A stretch of DNA of 64,000 bases from an uncultured Oscillospiraceae bacterium (GCA_934448295.1 CAKSEY010000009.1:1-64000); one strand, 5' to 3'; shown: positions 7,651 to 16,040, counted from the first letter of the stretch. Translations and numbers: made by a program. Notes: a model not told the origin generated them from the sequence alone.

Positions 7651-9297
7651 ATGAAAAAGATCCTGCGTTGGTTATGTCCTGCGGTATTCCTGATCCTGTG
7701 CGTTGGCATAATATGGTTCCTGCAATATTTCGCTGAGGCTGACTTTAAAATACGATATATAAACTGGGATTCGGCGGTGAAGCTGGAAGCGGACGGCACG
7801 GGACCGGATATCGACTACTCCGCCGCGCCGGAGGTCGGCGAACGCTTCCGGCTTGAAGCGGTGATACCGGCAAGCGCCGAATACGGAAACCTGCTGTTCG
7901 AAACTACAGGACTGGAGCTTTCCGTGACTTTGAACGGGCAGGAGGTCTGGCGCTCGGAAGCCGAGCTTCCGGACGGAGCCATAAACCAGCCGCAGGCGGT
8001 GATCCCGCTGCCGCTCGGCACGGAATGTCAGCTTGTGATGTCCGGCAGCATAACGGACACTGAAAACCTGCTGTTTCCGCCGCTGCCCCGGTTCATGCCG
8101 GTCGACGCGGAAGCGGCAGGGAACTACGCCTATGCAAATTACTACGGTATCCCGGCGGGAGCCACTGCGTTCATTTCGCTGATGATCGCCGGGGTGTTCA
8201 TGATAGGGCTGTTGTGCGGTCAGACAAATTACAGCCTTATTCCGCTGTTCCTTGCGGCGGCGGGGCTGACCGCGCAGTGGATAACCAAGGGAATGGGGCA
8301 TTTTTTCCTCCCGGACGGTCTTGTTGAATTCCTGAACAGCCGGGCGGTAGGACTTGTTATTCTCGCTTTGCTCGCCGCCTATCTTGCCCTGAATCATGAG
8401 AAAAAGTTCTGGAAGTACTTCGGGATATCTGCGGCGGCAAGCGGCGCTGCACTGGCGATAGTCTATATCGTTTCTGTTTTCGTCAGCGGGAAATTTTCGC
8501 GGTACATCGACCAGATGATCTCAGATCTGCTGGATCTTGGCGACTACGACAAGCTGGTCTACTGGGCTACCCTTTGGCTGGTCGCAGTGTGTGCCGTTAT
8601 CTCGGCGTATTCGGTGGTTCGGCTGATAATCGCGCAGAAGATCGAAGCGCAGACGCTGCTCCTCAAAAACCAGCTTATCACGGACGGCTACCGCGCCATC
8701 GAGAGCAAAATGGCTGACAGCGCAGCCCTCCGGCACGAGGAAAAGCACAGGATATTCGCGCTGGACGCGCTGTATCAGTCGGGGAATTACGAGGCTCTCG
8801 GCGAAATGCTCGGCGAAATAAAAAGCCAGAGCGACAGGCTGGCGCAGACCAGCTTTACCGAAAACTTCACCGTCAATGCAATACTTCAGGACGCGGCTTT
8901 TCGCGCGGCGCAGTACGATATCGAATTCAAGGCTTCCGCAAGCGTCCCGGAGAAGCTCGCAATAACGGAAAACGACCTGTGCAGGCTGGTGATGAACATG
9001 CTTGATAACTCCATAGAGGCCGCCGGAAAAGCGGAGCCGGGCAAACGTTTCATACGCTTCCAGATAGAGCTGAAAAACGGATTCCTCGCGGTAAAATGCG
9101 AAAACTCCTTCAGTGGAGAATTAAAGCGCGATAAGGACGGAAGCTACCTTACCACCAAGGAGGAACCCGAGACCCACGGCTTCGGGCTGAAACAAATGAA
9201 TTCCGTCGCGGAGCGCTATCACAGTATTCTCGATATTTTCACCTCAGAGGATAACGTGTTTACCGTGCAGACCGCTTTGAAGCTCCCATCAAAATGA
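7651..9297 (+). CDS. GHKL-family sensor histidine kinase
   Basis: A 548-residue membrane sensor kinase. Residues 5-25 form a first membrane segment; about 26-160 is an extracellular beta-rich domain. About 165-210, 232-280 and 301-328 hold a cluster of membrane helices. A coiled linker leads to LRHEEKH near residue 360, the likely phospho-accepting histidine region, and then a GHKL ATPase domain (N box LVMNMLDNSIEAA at about 445-458; glycine box HGFGLKQM at about 510-517). This is the AgrC-like class that normally pairs with LytTR regulators. Here the regulator is the convergent gene immediately downstream rather than in the same operon. The likely output is control of the divergent surface protein gene. 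The signal sensed is unknown. Confidence 0.85.
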   Translation: MKKILRWLCPAVFLILCVGIIWFLQYFAEADFKIRYINWDSAVKLEADGTGPDIDYSAAPEVGERFRLEAVIPASAEYGNLLFETTGLELSVTLNGQEVWRSEAELPDGAINQPQAVIPLPLGTECQLVMSGSITDTENLLFPPLPRFMPVDAEAAGNYAYANYYGIPAGATAFISLMIAGVFMIGLLCGQTNYSLIPLFLAAAGLTAQWITKGMGHFFLPDGLVEFLNSRAVGLVILALLAAYLALNHEKKFWKYFGISAAASGAALAIVYIVSVFVSGKFSRYIDQMISDLLDLGDYDKLVYWATLWLVAVCAVISAYSVVRLIIAQKIEAQTLLLKNQLITDGYRAIESKMADSAALRHEEKHRIFALDALYQSGNYEALGEMLGEIKSQSDRLAQTSFTENFTVNAILQDAAFRAAQYDIEFKASASVPEKLAITENDLCRLVMNMLDNSIEAAGKAEPGKRFIRFQIELKNGFLAVKCENSFSGELKRDKDGSYLTTKEEPETHGFGLKQMNSVAERYHSILDIFTSEDNVFTVQTALKLPSK

Positions 9298-9300
9298 CAG

Positions 9301-9337
9301 AAAAAGGACGCCGCATATTTTAAGCGGCGCCCTTTTT
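9301..9337. terminator. Bidirectional terminator between kinase and regulator
   Basis: An A-run, a GC-rich stem (GACGCCGC ... GCGGCGCC) and a T-run form a terminator that can serve both convergent genes. Confidence 0.85.
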
Positions 9338-9338
9338 G

Positions 9339-10052
9339 CTATTGATTGATAAACCGTATGAATGCGCTCTGGAAAGCCTGATAATACGTTCTGCCGACGG
9401 GTATCGTTTCTCCGCTGTGCAGCGATAATTCCGTTCGTCCTATCGCCTGCACCTCGTTGAGATTGACGAGATAGCTGTTGTGGCAGCGGGCGAATTGCCC
9501 CGCCGGGAGCTGCTTTTCAAGCTCTCCGAGCGAATAGTAATATGAGCTCTCTCCCGTCCCCTGATGAATTATTATGCTGTGATTGTAGCTTTCAATATAT
9601 TTTATATCAGCGACAGAAAGCTGAAGCAGCTTGCTTCCGATATGCAGTACGATCGTTTTGGGCAGGTGGTTCAGCTTTAAATCGGTGTGCAGGGCGTTTG
9701 CAAGCGCCTCGCGCCTTATCGGTTTCAGCAGAAAGTGAATAGGCTGTACGTCGTAGCCCTCGGAAAGATAATCGTCGCAGGCGGTGACAAAAATTATGGA
9801 CACGCGGTTTCCCCTGTCCCGCAGCGAATGAGCAAGCTCCATTCCGGTCATTCCGGTCATCTGAATATCCAGAATAAGCAGGTCGAACGGACAGCTTTCG
9901 GAGTTTATTCTTTTTTCAAGCTCCCATGCGGAGGAAAACGAGGTTATCGAATGGGGGATATCCTCTTCTGAAAGAATTTCATGACACAGCAAGGACAGAT
10001 CGTTATTCACTATATCGTCATCATCACAAATTGCTATACGGTATAAGCTCAT
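9339..10052 (-). CDS. LytTR-family response regulator
   Basis: A 237-residue two-domain regulator. Residues 1-120 are a receiver domain with the acidic pocket (CDDDD at 9-13), phospho-acceptor Asp62 (LLILDIQMTG), a conserved Thr (FVTACDD) and a Lys (LLKPI). Residues from about 133 form a LytTR DNA-binding domain (VADIKYIESYNHSIIIH, FARCHNSYLVNLNEV, IPVGRTYYQ). It probably receives phosphate from the convergent GHKL kinase and binds paired repeats such as those at 7528-7562. The ribosome site is weak (CAGG 8 nt upstream). No clear promoter was found. Confidence 0.9.
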   Translation of the reverse strand: MSLYRIAICDDDDIVNNDLSLLCHEILSEEDIPHSITSFSSAWELEKRINSESCPFDLLILDIQMTGMTGMELAHSLRDRGNRVSIIFVTACDDYLSEGYDVQPIHFLLKPIRREALANALHTDLKLNHLPKTIVLHIGSKLLQLSVADIKYIESYNHSIIIHQGTGESSYYYSLGELEKQLPAGQFARCHNSYLVNLNEVQAIGRTELSLHSGETIPVGRTYYQAFQSAFIRFINQ

Positions 10053-10092
10053 CTTTTTACCTGCACTTTTTTATTATTAACTGAATGTCCGA

Positions 10093-10128
10093 TACGCACG
10101 GAGCAAATCTTTGATTTGCGTATGTGCG
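10093..10128. repeat. Composite hairpin
   Basis: CGCAC/GTGCG outer and GCAAATC/GATTTGC inner arms (3-nt loop TTT) form a stacked hairpin directly next to the longer one at 10137. Confidence 0.6.
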
Positions 10129-10136
10129 AGGACTTT

Positions 10137-10175
10137 TTGATGTATAATAAACGCTCTTCGTTTATTATACATCAA
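10137..10175. repeat. Perfect 17-bp inverted repeat with 5-nt loop
   Basis: Arms TTGATGTATAATAAACG and its exact complement are separated by CTCTT. There is no T-run on either side, so it is unlikely to be a simple terminator. Confidence 0.8.
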
Positions 10176-10562
10176 CTTACCGGAAAAATCAATATGGGAA
10201 CTGAGGCAGCAACGCACCAAGACCTTTTATTTGATTTTGTGCGGCATTGCCTTTCCGTCTATGTTGTTAAAGCCTTTCGGCTGTTAACCTATATAAAAAA
10301 GCGCACAGATCTTCTCTATGCGCCCTTGTTGTCAATATTTAAGTTCTGCCTATTCAACGATATTTCGTTTGAAAGTTTGGAGATATTGATGAAAGCGCGT
10401 TAGGAAGTGTGAAATGCACGTCATATCGTCAATTTGTCGTTAGTTGATTTGTTTTATTTATAAAAAGCAATTTATGGGCGCTTTTTTGTTTCCCAGCGTA
10501 ATTCGGAAAAATTATCGTATATCAAGCCGTTACGGGCTTGAAATAAAAATGGAGGTCTTATT

Positions 10563-10697
10563 ATGAGCGAAAAAACAAAAAAATTAACCAAATTTCATAT
10601 TTTTCCGTTAAATTTCACAGAAGCGTTGACATACGTTTGGGGTTGTGCTATAATCAAAGTATGGTCAAGACCTAAAGGCAAATGGTGCAGATGTTGA
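10563..10697 (+). CDS. Possible 44-residue small protein
   Basis: ATG at 10563 follows GGAGG with a 7-nt gap, and the frame runs 44 codons (MSEKTKKLTKFHIFPLNFTE...). It ends in a Cys-rich tail (KWCRC). The frame overlaps the strong promoter at 10626-10654, and no promoter is evident ahead of it. It could be a remnant of a longer gene or chance. No family recognised. Confidence 0.25.
   Translation: MSEKTKKLTKFHIFPLNFTEALTYVWGCAIIKVWSRPKGKWCRC
10626..10654 (+). promoter_or_regulatory. Consensus promoter of the small secreted protein
   Basis: TTGACA, 17-nt spacer, TATAAT with an extended TG element one base before the -10. This is one of the best promoters in the window, yet it drives a frameshifted gene. 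Confidence 0.85.
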
Positions 10698-10726
10698 GTA
10701 GCTAACACGGACGTATCAAGCTGTTT

Positions 10727-10744
10727 AATTTCTTAGGAGAAATT
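10727..10744 (+). promoter_or_regulatory. Hairpin over the ribosome site
   Basis: AATTTCT and AGAAATT (7 bp perfect) with loop TAGG place the ribosome site AGGAGA partly in the loop and partly in the stem, 9 nt before the ATG at 10749. Confidence 0.5.
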
Positions 10745-10748
10745 TTCA

Positions 10749-11145
10749 ATGATGAAGTTCAAGAAAATTATTGCTGCAGCAGTTGCCGCGGTGAGCATAG
10801 GCGCGACAGGTGTGACGGCTTCGGCTGCAGGAGATGTAAATCCACTGCCTGCAAAATGGATAGCGGTTTACCAGTCCGGTGCCGCTACGTCGGTAAACAC
10901 GACGTATTACATTACCGTTGAGGGCAGAACCAGAGGATATAAGGGTCGATTGCACGAGTTTTAACGGCGGTAACTGTTCGGTTGTTACTGTAACTACGCC
11001 AAGCGACTTTTCATTCAAATTTACAAAAACAGGAACATACAATGGTAGGATTTCCGGTTCACCCATACCTGTTGAATTTTCATTTAGCGCCATGGATTCA
11101 TCCACGAACGTCACCGCTGGCGGAACTATCTATGAGGCTACATAA
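10749..11145 (+). pseudogene. Frameshifted small secreted protein
   Basis: The first frame (10749-10964) encodes a signal peptide (MMKFKKIIAAAVAAVSIGAT..., cut near ASA-AG) and a short mature part up to about GRTRGYK. The protein-like sequence then continues in the next frame as DCTSFNGGNCSVVTVTTPSD to TIYEAT, stopping at 11145. The switch lies near 10940-10950. Joined, the product would be about 130 residues: a small secreted beta-rich protein with two cysteines. The frameshift is either real inactivation or a sequencing error. A strong promoter and ribosome site are retained, suggesting recent loss or an assembly fault. No family recognised. Confidence 0.6.
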
Positions 11146-11241
11146 TATTAACGAATCCGCACAGTATTGATGACATTCCCAATAGATTGAGATTCAATTA
11201 ATTGGGAATGTCAAATTGCTTTAATTACGAGGTGATATTTT

Positions 11242-12528
11242 ATGAAAAGAACAAAACTTATTGCTTTATCCATTACAATTTGTATGTCACTGTTATTGAC
11301 AGGCTGTAATACGCCTTCGACCACTTCGAGCGGTAGGAACGATCCCGTTGAAACCGTAAACAGCGCCGCTTATTTTGCAGATAAATCTGTTGAACGCAAA
11401 ACTTTACCGGAAATCCGCGAAAGCTACGAGCGCGACATTGAAGCGATCAAAAGTAAAGGCTATGATAATCTCAACTTCGACAAATCCATATTTGCCCCGC
11501 CGCCCGAGGCCGACAGCATTAGTGAGCTGAAGCTCGTGGAGCTTTCGGGGAAAACAACCGATGAGATATATGATTTTTTTTTAAAATCCGTCGATACGCT
11601 TACCGGCAATAAATATACTGATGAAGAAAAAAGGCATTTGATTCGGTTTTTAGACGGAGAACCCGATGAAAGTAAGCCGCGGTTGGAACAGTACCCGAAC
11701 ATCGACGACTACAAAAACGGACAGGAAACCAGCGACCCGTGGCCGGTGCTTGACGACACGAATTATTTCATCTGGCTGGGCGGCGGTGTGATATTAAAAT
11801 TTAACAACGGAGATTTGTTGGATTATGACGGTGTTGATCGTGCTGACCTTGAGGGCAAATATACCATGTTATCACATCGCCACGTATTATACACCGAGGA
11901 TCTGACCTGCACGGATACATATCGGCTGCTGGACGGCGAAATATTCATAGCCGACGCGGCAAAATTCGCGCAAAAATATATTGACGAGCTTGCTTACACT
12001 CCCTATGCCGACGCAAATCTGCCAAAGGCGCTGATTTATGCCGTAAACGTTTTTGACATCGGCAACGGCTATTACGGTTACGACTTTGTGATAACGTATG
12101 AGTACAACGGCGTTTGGTTTGACCGCTACGAGTCGAAAAAAGGCGGCAGAGGCTGGACGGGAGTCGATTCCGACTATGACAAGCACACATACGGTTCTTG
12201 GATGGGCTGTATAGATATGATAAGAACGAATAAGATTCACAGTTTTGCAGACGTTTCAATGGTCTATGACGTGGTGGAGAGCGAGCCGATAACGGAAATT
12301 ATCACGGTTGAATCTGCCGCCGATATAGTAAACGACTTTTTCAGTGGGCGTATGAAATTCTCTGTAACCGAGGTTTCAATGACCTGGCTGAATACAAAGG
12401 AATATGGCGCGGCTGAGCAAGAAGCCTACCCCTGTTGGAAGTTAAAAATGTACGCGAACGGGGAAATTTACCACACGTTTGTCGATGTGATTACGGGCGA
12501 GGTGCGTTTGTATATTCAGGTGATGTGA
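11242..12528 (+). CDS. Lipoprotein of unknown function
   Basis: A 428-residue predicted lipoprotein with a signal sequence ending LLLTGC (lipidated Cys22). The mature protein is mixed alpha/beta and rich in Asp, Glu and Tyr, with no recognised domain; the last 60 residues (PCWKLKMYANGEIYHTFVDV) resemble PepSY-like or DUF4367-like tails only loosely. Its stop is one base before the start of an ABC permease-like gene, so it is probably translationally linked to it and may be the extracellular component of that transporter. The ribosome site GAGGTG is 8 nt upstream. The A+T-rich codon use resembles the permeases and differs from the GC-richer genes further right. Confidence 0.75.
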   Translation: MKRTKLIALSITICMSLLLTGCNTPSTTSSGRNDPVETVNSAAYFADKSVERKTLPEIRESYERDIEAIKSKGYDNLNFDKSIFAPPPEADSISELKLVELSGKTTDEIYDFFLKSVDTLTGNKYTDEEKRHLIRFLDGEPDESKPRLEQYPNIDDYKNGQETSDPWPVLDDTNYFIWLGGGVILKFNNGDLLDYDGVDRADLEGKYTMLSHRHVLYTEDLTCTDTYRLLDGEIFIADAAKFAQKYIDELAYTPYADANLPKALIYAVNVFDIGNGYYGYDFVITYEYNGVWFDRYESKKGGRGWTGVDSDYDKHTYGSWMGCIDMIRTNKIHSFADVSMVYDVVESEPITEIITVESAADIVNDFFSGRMKFSVTEVSMTWLNTKEYGAAEQEAYPCWKLKMYANGEIYHTFVDVITGEVRLYIQVM

Positions 12529-12529
12529 A

Positions 12530-13384
12530 ATGAGAATGCTAAAGGTTTTAAAATGCGATTTTGCGCGGATCCTTTTCAGTTGGGAAGCCCTTGCTGCCGT
12601 TATGGCGACGGTGGTTTTGTGCTTATCCGTGCAGGTTTATATGGACTATTCGACATCAAAAGCCTATTCGGTTTTTGAGGCGCTGTTTTTGCTTGAACCC
12701 GCAGTCCGCGCGGAGATCCCCGACCTCTCCGCGCCGATGATAATCCGCATGGCGCTGACTGGCTACTCGTCAATGGCGCTGCCAGTGACGGCATCGTTTC
12801 CGTTCGTGATTTCGTTCATCGCCGAGCGCACGAGCAGGAATATGCTTTACACGATCACACGCACGGGGCGATGGAAATATTATATTTCTAAATTCGTTTC
12901 GGCGATTTTGGGCGGCGGATTTTGCACAGCTCTTGGTGTAATAATTTTCGGAGTTTTCGCGTTTATTTTATTCCCGAATTCAACCGCCCCGGAGCAAATC
13001 GAGTGGGCGTTCCCGAACGGCATTGTTATCGGAATTATGAAGAAATTGCTATCGTCGTTTATTTACGGAATGACGAGCGTCCTGCCCGCGTTTTTCCTTT
13101 GCGCGTTTTGCAAAAATCCCTACATAATTTTGTGCTTTCCGTTTATGCTGAAATTCATTTCTGAGGCAGTTTTGGGGAAAATTCAAACGAACGCTTGGCT
13201 TTCGGAAAACGAGAAAACCGTGGATTTTATCGCGCTGCTTTTCCCGAACGCCGCAAGTCAACTTGCCGATATGCAAATAGATGATCGTTTTTTGGCGACG
13301 CTGATTGTTACAATAATTTTCGCCGCAATTTGCTTCGCGGGATTTGCGGTGATTATGGAAAAACGCACGGACAGGGGGCATTAA
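12530..13384 (+). CDS. ABC transporter permease-like membrane protein
   Basis: A 284-residue protein with about six membrane segments (for example LAAVMATVVLCLSVQVYM near the N-terminus and a final LIVTIIFAAICFAGFAVIM). A short basic N-terminus (MRMLKVLKCDFARIL) is typical of ABC-2 type permeases that export or respond to peptides and antibiotics. It starts one base after the lipoprotein stop and is followed 3 nt later by a second permease. The partner ATPase downstream is broken, so the transporter is probably non-functional unless another ATPase serves it. The substrate cannot be told from the sequence. Confidence 0.7.
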   Translation: MRMLKVLKCDFARILFSWEALAAVMATVVLCLSVQVYMDYSTSKAYSVFEALFLLEPAVRAEIPDLSAPMIIRMALTGYSSMALPVTASFPFVISFIAERTSRNMLYTITRTGRWKYYISKFVSAILGGGFCTALGVIIFGVFAFILFPNSTAPEQIEWAFPNGIVIGIMKKLLSSFIYGMTSVLPAFFLCAFCKNPYIILCFPFMLKFISEAVLGKIQTNAWLSENEKTVDFIALLFPNAASQLADMQIDDRFLATLIVTIIFAAICFAGFAVIMEKRTDRGH

Positions 13385-13387
13385 AAA

Positions 13388-14260
13388 ATGAAATCGATCA
13401 GCATAAAATCCATATTAAAATGTGCGAAAACCAACTTTGTGAAATGGGCGTTAAATTCGCGATTGATAATTCTCGTAGTGATTGTTGTGTTTATTTATAT
13501 TTGTGCGGTTCAGCCTTTGGAAGAAAACGCCGCGATTATGGGCAAGCCGCTGAACGCAATTGAGCCGTACATTGCCGCGCTGAATTCGGGCTCGCTGCTG
13601 CTTATAATTCCGCTGGGATTTCTCGCAATTTCAAGCGATTTCCCAAAAATCGACGGCAGCGCGATGTTCAGTTTGGTGCGGACGGGGCGAATAAATTGGT
13701 TTCTCGGTCAGATGATAAATCTCGTAATTATGAGCGCGGCGTACTTGATTTTCGTTTTTTTTGCAAGCACAATTCCCGCGATTTCCGTGAGCTTTTGGGG
13801 GAATAATTGGAGCGATGTCGCGGTGTATTTCGGCGTGGAATTCCCCGACCAAGCGCAGAACTACGGCGCGCTTTTGCTTCCGAAAAACCTCTTTAATCAC
13901 CTGACATTAACAGGCGCGGCAACGCAAAGCACACTGTTTGTTTTCGTGTATCTGGTGCTGCTCGGAATGGTTTTGATGTGCTTTACAATTCTCGGGAAAA
14001 AGACCGTGGGCGTTATAATTTGCGGCGCGCTGATTTCGTTAGGCTCAGCACTTTGCTCGATTAAGGCATCAACGATGTGGGCGCTGCCTATGGCAAACTC
14101 CATTGTGTGGCTTCACTTCACGGAATTTCGACGCGAACCGTTATACCCGATTTGGTGTTCTGCAATTTACTTCGTGGTCTTAATTGCATTGCTAATGGTT
14201 TTGTGCTTAATTCGGCTGAAAAAATTCGATTGCTCTGCGGTAGATTCGGAGGGGAAGTAA
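13388..14260 (+). CDS. Second ABC transporter permease-like membrane protein
   Basis: A 290-residue protein with about six membrane segments. The N-terminus (MKSISIKSILKCAKTNFVKWALN) is again basic and followed by a hydrophobic helix. It has the same overall plan as the preceding gene but little obvious sequence identity, suggesting a two-permease ABC-2 exporter. It begins 3 nt after the preceding stop, with a GGGGG ribosome site located inside the end of that gene. The ATPase follows 2 nt after its stop. Confidence 0.7.
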   Translation: MKSISIKSILKCAKTNFVKWALNSRLIILVVIVVFIYICAVQPLEENAAIMGKPLNAIEPYIAALNSGSLLLIIPLGFLAISSDFPKIDGSAMFSLVRTGRINWFLGQMINLVIMSAAYLIFVFFASTIPAISVSFWGNNWSDVAVYFGVEFPDQAQNYGALLLPKNLFNHLTLTGAATQSTLFVFVYLVLLGMVLMCFTILGKKTVGVIICGALISLGSALCSIKASTMWALPMANSIVWLHFTEFRREPLYPIWCSAIYFVVLIALLMVLCLIRLKKFDCSAVDSEGK

Positions 14261-14262
14261 TT

Positions 14263-14575
14263 ATGATTGAAATAAAAAATGTGAGTTTGACTTTGCAGAA
14301 AAACGAGATTTTGAAAAGCGCTGCAGCGAACTTTGAGCGCGGAAAAATCCACGGCTTTATCGGCAGAAACGGCAGCGGAAAGACAATGCTGATGAAGTGT
14401 ATCTGCGGCTTTGTTAAGCCGACGAGCGGGGGAATCGTCGTTGCGGAAAACGCATTGGAAAGGATCGTGACTTTCCGGAAAGCGTCGGGATAATCATCGA
14501 AACGCCGGGATTTATTCCGTATTATTCGGGATTTAAAAATCTAAAATTGCTTGCTGATTTGCGCGGCGTTGCCTT
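14263..14575 (+). pseudogene. Truncated and frameshifted ABC ATPase
   Basis: The start MIEIKNVSLTLQKNEILKSA and Walker A (GRNGSGKT) are clear. Near 14450 the frame changes: the family sequence continues in another frame as IGKDRDFPESVGIIIETPGF and PYYSGFKNLKLLADLRGVA, then is lost at about 14575. The ABC signature, Walker B and switch histidine are all missing, roughly 130 or more residues. Both a frameshift and a 3' deletion are therefore present. It is the ATPase of the two-permease transporter upstream and cannot be functional. Confidence 0.85.
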
Positions 14576-14617
14576 AAAGCGATATCCGCCGACCTCCAAT
14601 ATATCCGGGTAGGAGTA

Positions 14618-14646
14618 TTGATTTTTTACCCAATTGATGTTATACT
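14618..14646 (+). promoter_or_regulatory. Promoter of the ECF-type sigma gene
   Basis: TTGATT, 17-nt spacer, TATACT. The transcript start would be about 25 nt before the coding start at 14680. Confidence 0.65.
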
Positions 14647-14679
14647 TGAAGCAAATAAAATAAGAAACGAGGTCGGGAA

Positions 14680-15234
14680 ATGCTTTCAGCGCTTCTTTCA
14701 ATAATAAACGACGAAACGGACAGGGAGCTTGTCCGTTCGCTGTACGAAGCCAACGAGCAGGTCATGTACAACGTCGCATACAATATTCTTCACAACCGCA
14801 CGGACGCGGAAGACGCAGTGCAGGATTCCTTTGTCAGCGTGATAAAACATCTTGAAAAAATACGCGTGATTGACTGTAACGAAACCCGCTTCTATCTTGT
14901 TATAGTAGTGAAGAACATTTCTCTGAATATGCTCAAAAAGAAGCAGCGCCACCCGGCGGTGGATATTGACGAGGTATTTGGCGCCAAGTCAGACGTAAAT
15001 ATCGAGGACGAAATTATCAGCAGGGTCAGCTCTGAGGAAATCAAATGCGCACTGCGTGATTTGTCGGATAATGATTATGAGATAATGTTTCTCTATCTTA
15101 TCAGGGAGCATACTCCGTCTGAGATCGCACAGCTTCTCGGCATTACCGGGAATCAGGCGCGGCAGAGGATATTCCGCGCAAGACAGCGTTTGATAAAACA
15201 TCTTGAGAAACGAGGCATTACCAATGAAACCTGA
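14680..15234 (+). CDS. ECF-type RNA polymerase sigma factor
   Basis: A 184-residue sigma-70 family protein with only regions 2 and 4. Region 2 is around residues 25-95 (YNVAYNILHNRTDAEDAVQD) and region 4 around 125-180 (IMFLYLIREHTPSEIAQLLG, with the helix-turn-helix ITGNQARQRIFRARQRLIKH). This is the size and plan of extracytoplasmic-function sigma factors. Its stop overlaps the next gene, a single-pass membrane protein that is its likely anti-sigma or signal partner. Its target promoters are not identifiable here; its own promoter looks like a normal housekeeping one. Confidence 0.85.
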   Translation: MLSALLSIINDETDRELVRSLYEANEQVMYNVAYNILHNRTDAEDAVQDSFVSVIKHLEKIRVIDCNETRFYLVIVVKNISLNMLKKKQRHPAVDIDEVFGAKSDVNIEDEIISRVSSEEIKCALRDLSDNDYEIMFLYLIREHTPSEIAQLLGITGNQARQRIFRARQRLIKHLEKRGITNET

Positions 15235-15877
15235 TGATCTGATAGCTGATGGAATAGAAAATACATTAGATGAACGTCTTTTGAAATACACCGCCAATTT
15301 AAAGAAGCACCATTTTTCGGCAGCCTATAAAATACGCCGCTGTCAGACTATCCGGGCATTGTCAGATCCCCGGAAAGTATCCGGCGGATTCTCAGTCAGG
15401 CGCATAAAATACGCTTTGCTTGCGGTGATCCTCGCAGTATTCCTGCTGACGGGATTCAGTATCTGGTATTCTGTCGGGAGATTTACTTTCAACGCGCACA
15501 GCGACCATTCAGTCACATATCTAAGCAGAACTCCCGATGATAAAACTAAAATAGAGAGCCTGTACGGACTTACGCCTGAAACCGGTTTTTCGCTGACGGA
15601 AAGGCAGAGCGACGACTCAGATGTCATTTCCATTTATCGGTCCGGGGAGAAAAAGGTTACTCTATGGCAATCCGTAATTGGAGACGCGTACAATTTCAAC
15701 ACGGAATACGGAGCTCCGGAGGAAATAACGATCAACGGCTGCAGCGGGGTGTTTATTCCCGAAAATAACGGCGAGTGCGGTGCGGCGTGGACGATGGACG
15801 GATATTTGTTTACTCTTAACGGCAACGTAAGCAGGGAGCTGCTTATTGACCTGGCGAAAGCTGCGAATTTAGAATAA
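15224..15877 (+). CDS. Sigma-factor partner membrane protein (DUF4367-like)
   Basis: A 217-residue protein with a cytoplasmic N-terminus (about residues 1-65), one membrane segment (YALLAVILAVFLLTGFSIWY, about 66-85) and an extracytoplasmic domain ending with GYLFTLNGNVSRELLIDLAK, characteristic of DUF4367. The ATG at 15224 is chosen because ACGAGG lies 8 nt upstream; it overlaps the sigma gene by 11 nt, implying translational coupling. This pairing and topology fit a membrane anti-sigma factor that senses an envelope signal, but the N-terminus lacks a recognised zinc anti-sigma motif. Confidence 0.7.
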   Translation: MKPDDLIADGIENTLDERLLKYTANLKKHHFSAAYKIRRCQTIRALSDPRKVSGGFSVRRIKYALLAVILAVFLLTGFSIWYSVGRFTFNAHSDHSVTYLSRTPDDKTKIESLYGLTPETGFSLTERQSDDSDVISIYRSGEKKVTLWQSVIGDAYNFNTEYGAPEEITINGCSGVFIPENNGECGAAWTMDGYLFTLNGNVSRELLIDLAKAANLE

Positions 15878-15900
15878 CCAGCTATTCCCACAAATTGTTT

Positions 15901-15986
15901 TAGCTGTTGGGAGGTGAATTTCAGCAGCTAAGCCGCTTTTCATACCGGCTATGCATGACCAGTCGGGTGCAGCCCGCACGGCTGGA
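15901..15986. other. Structured non-coding stretch
   Basis: Two hairpins lie between the sigma operon and the next terminator: TAGCTG/CAGCTA (15901-15930), and CCAG/CTGG enclosing CGGG/CCCG (15959-15985). No coding region or known RNA class was recognised. Confidence 0.35.
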
Positions 15987-16005
15987 GCGTTTGTGCTCAA
16001 TAGCG

Positions 16006-16040
16006 AAAAAACAGGGACAATAGCTGCCCCTGTTTTAATT
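16006..16040. terminator. Terminator at the end of the MATE gene
   Basis: AAAACAGGG and CCCTGTTTT (9 bp perfect, 11-nt loop) flanked by A and T runs, usable in both directions. Confidence 0.8.

Larger units (their letters stand above)
10053..10562. other. Hairpin-rich gap without a convincing gene
   Basis: This 510-nt stretch is AT-rich and holds at least four hairpins and no credible coding region. The contents are a composite hairpin at 10093-10128, a very strong one at 10137-10175, a minus-oriented terminator-like stem at about 10293-10324 with no gene feeding it, an A/T-flanked stem at about 10466-10489, and TCAAGCC...GGGCTTGA at about 10520-10540. It looks like scar or non-coding mobile sequence. 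Confidence 0.5.

Noticed and set aside
10116..10403. A 95-codon frame through the hairpins at 10137-10175
   Set aside because: It reads through a perfect inverted repeat, lacks a ribosome site and has no protein-like composition.
10655..10748. Confident c-di-GMP-I riboswitch
   Set aside because: Only two short blocks resemble the consensus and the second helix with its tetraloop receptor is missing; listed as a finding, not as a riboswitch.
15958..15986. Riboswitch or T-box between the sigma operon and the MATE gene
   Set aside because: No T-box or other known consensus, and the hairpin lies downstream of both flanking genes.
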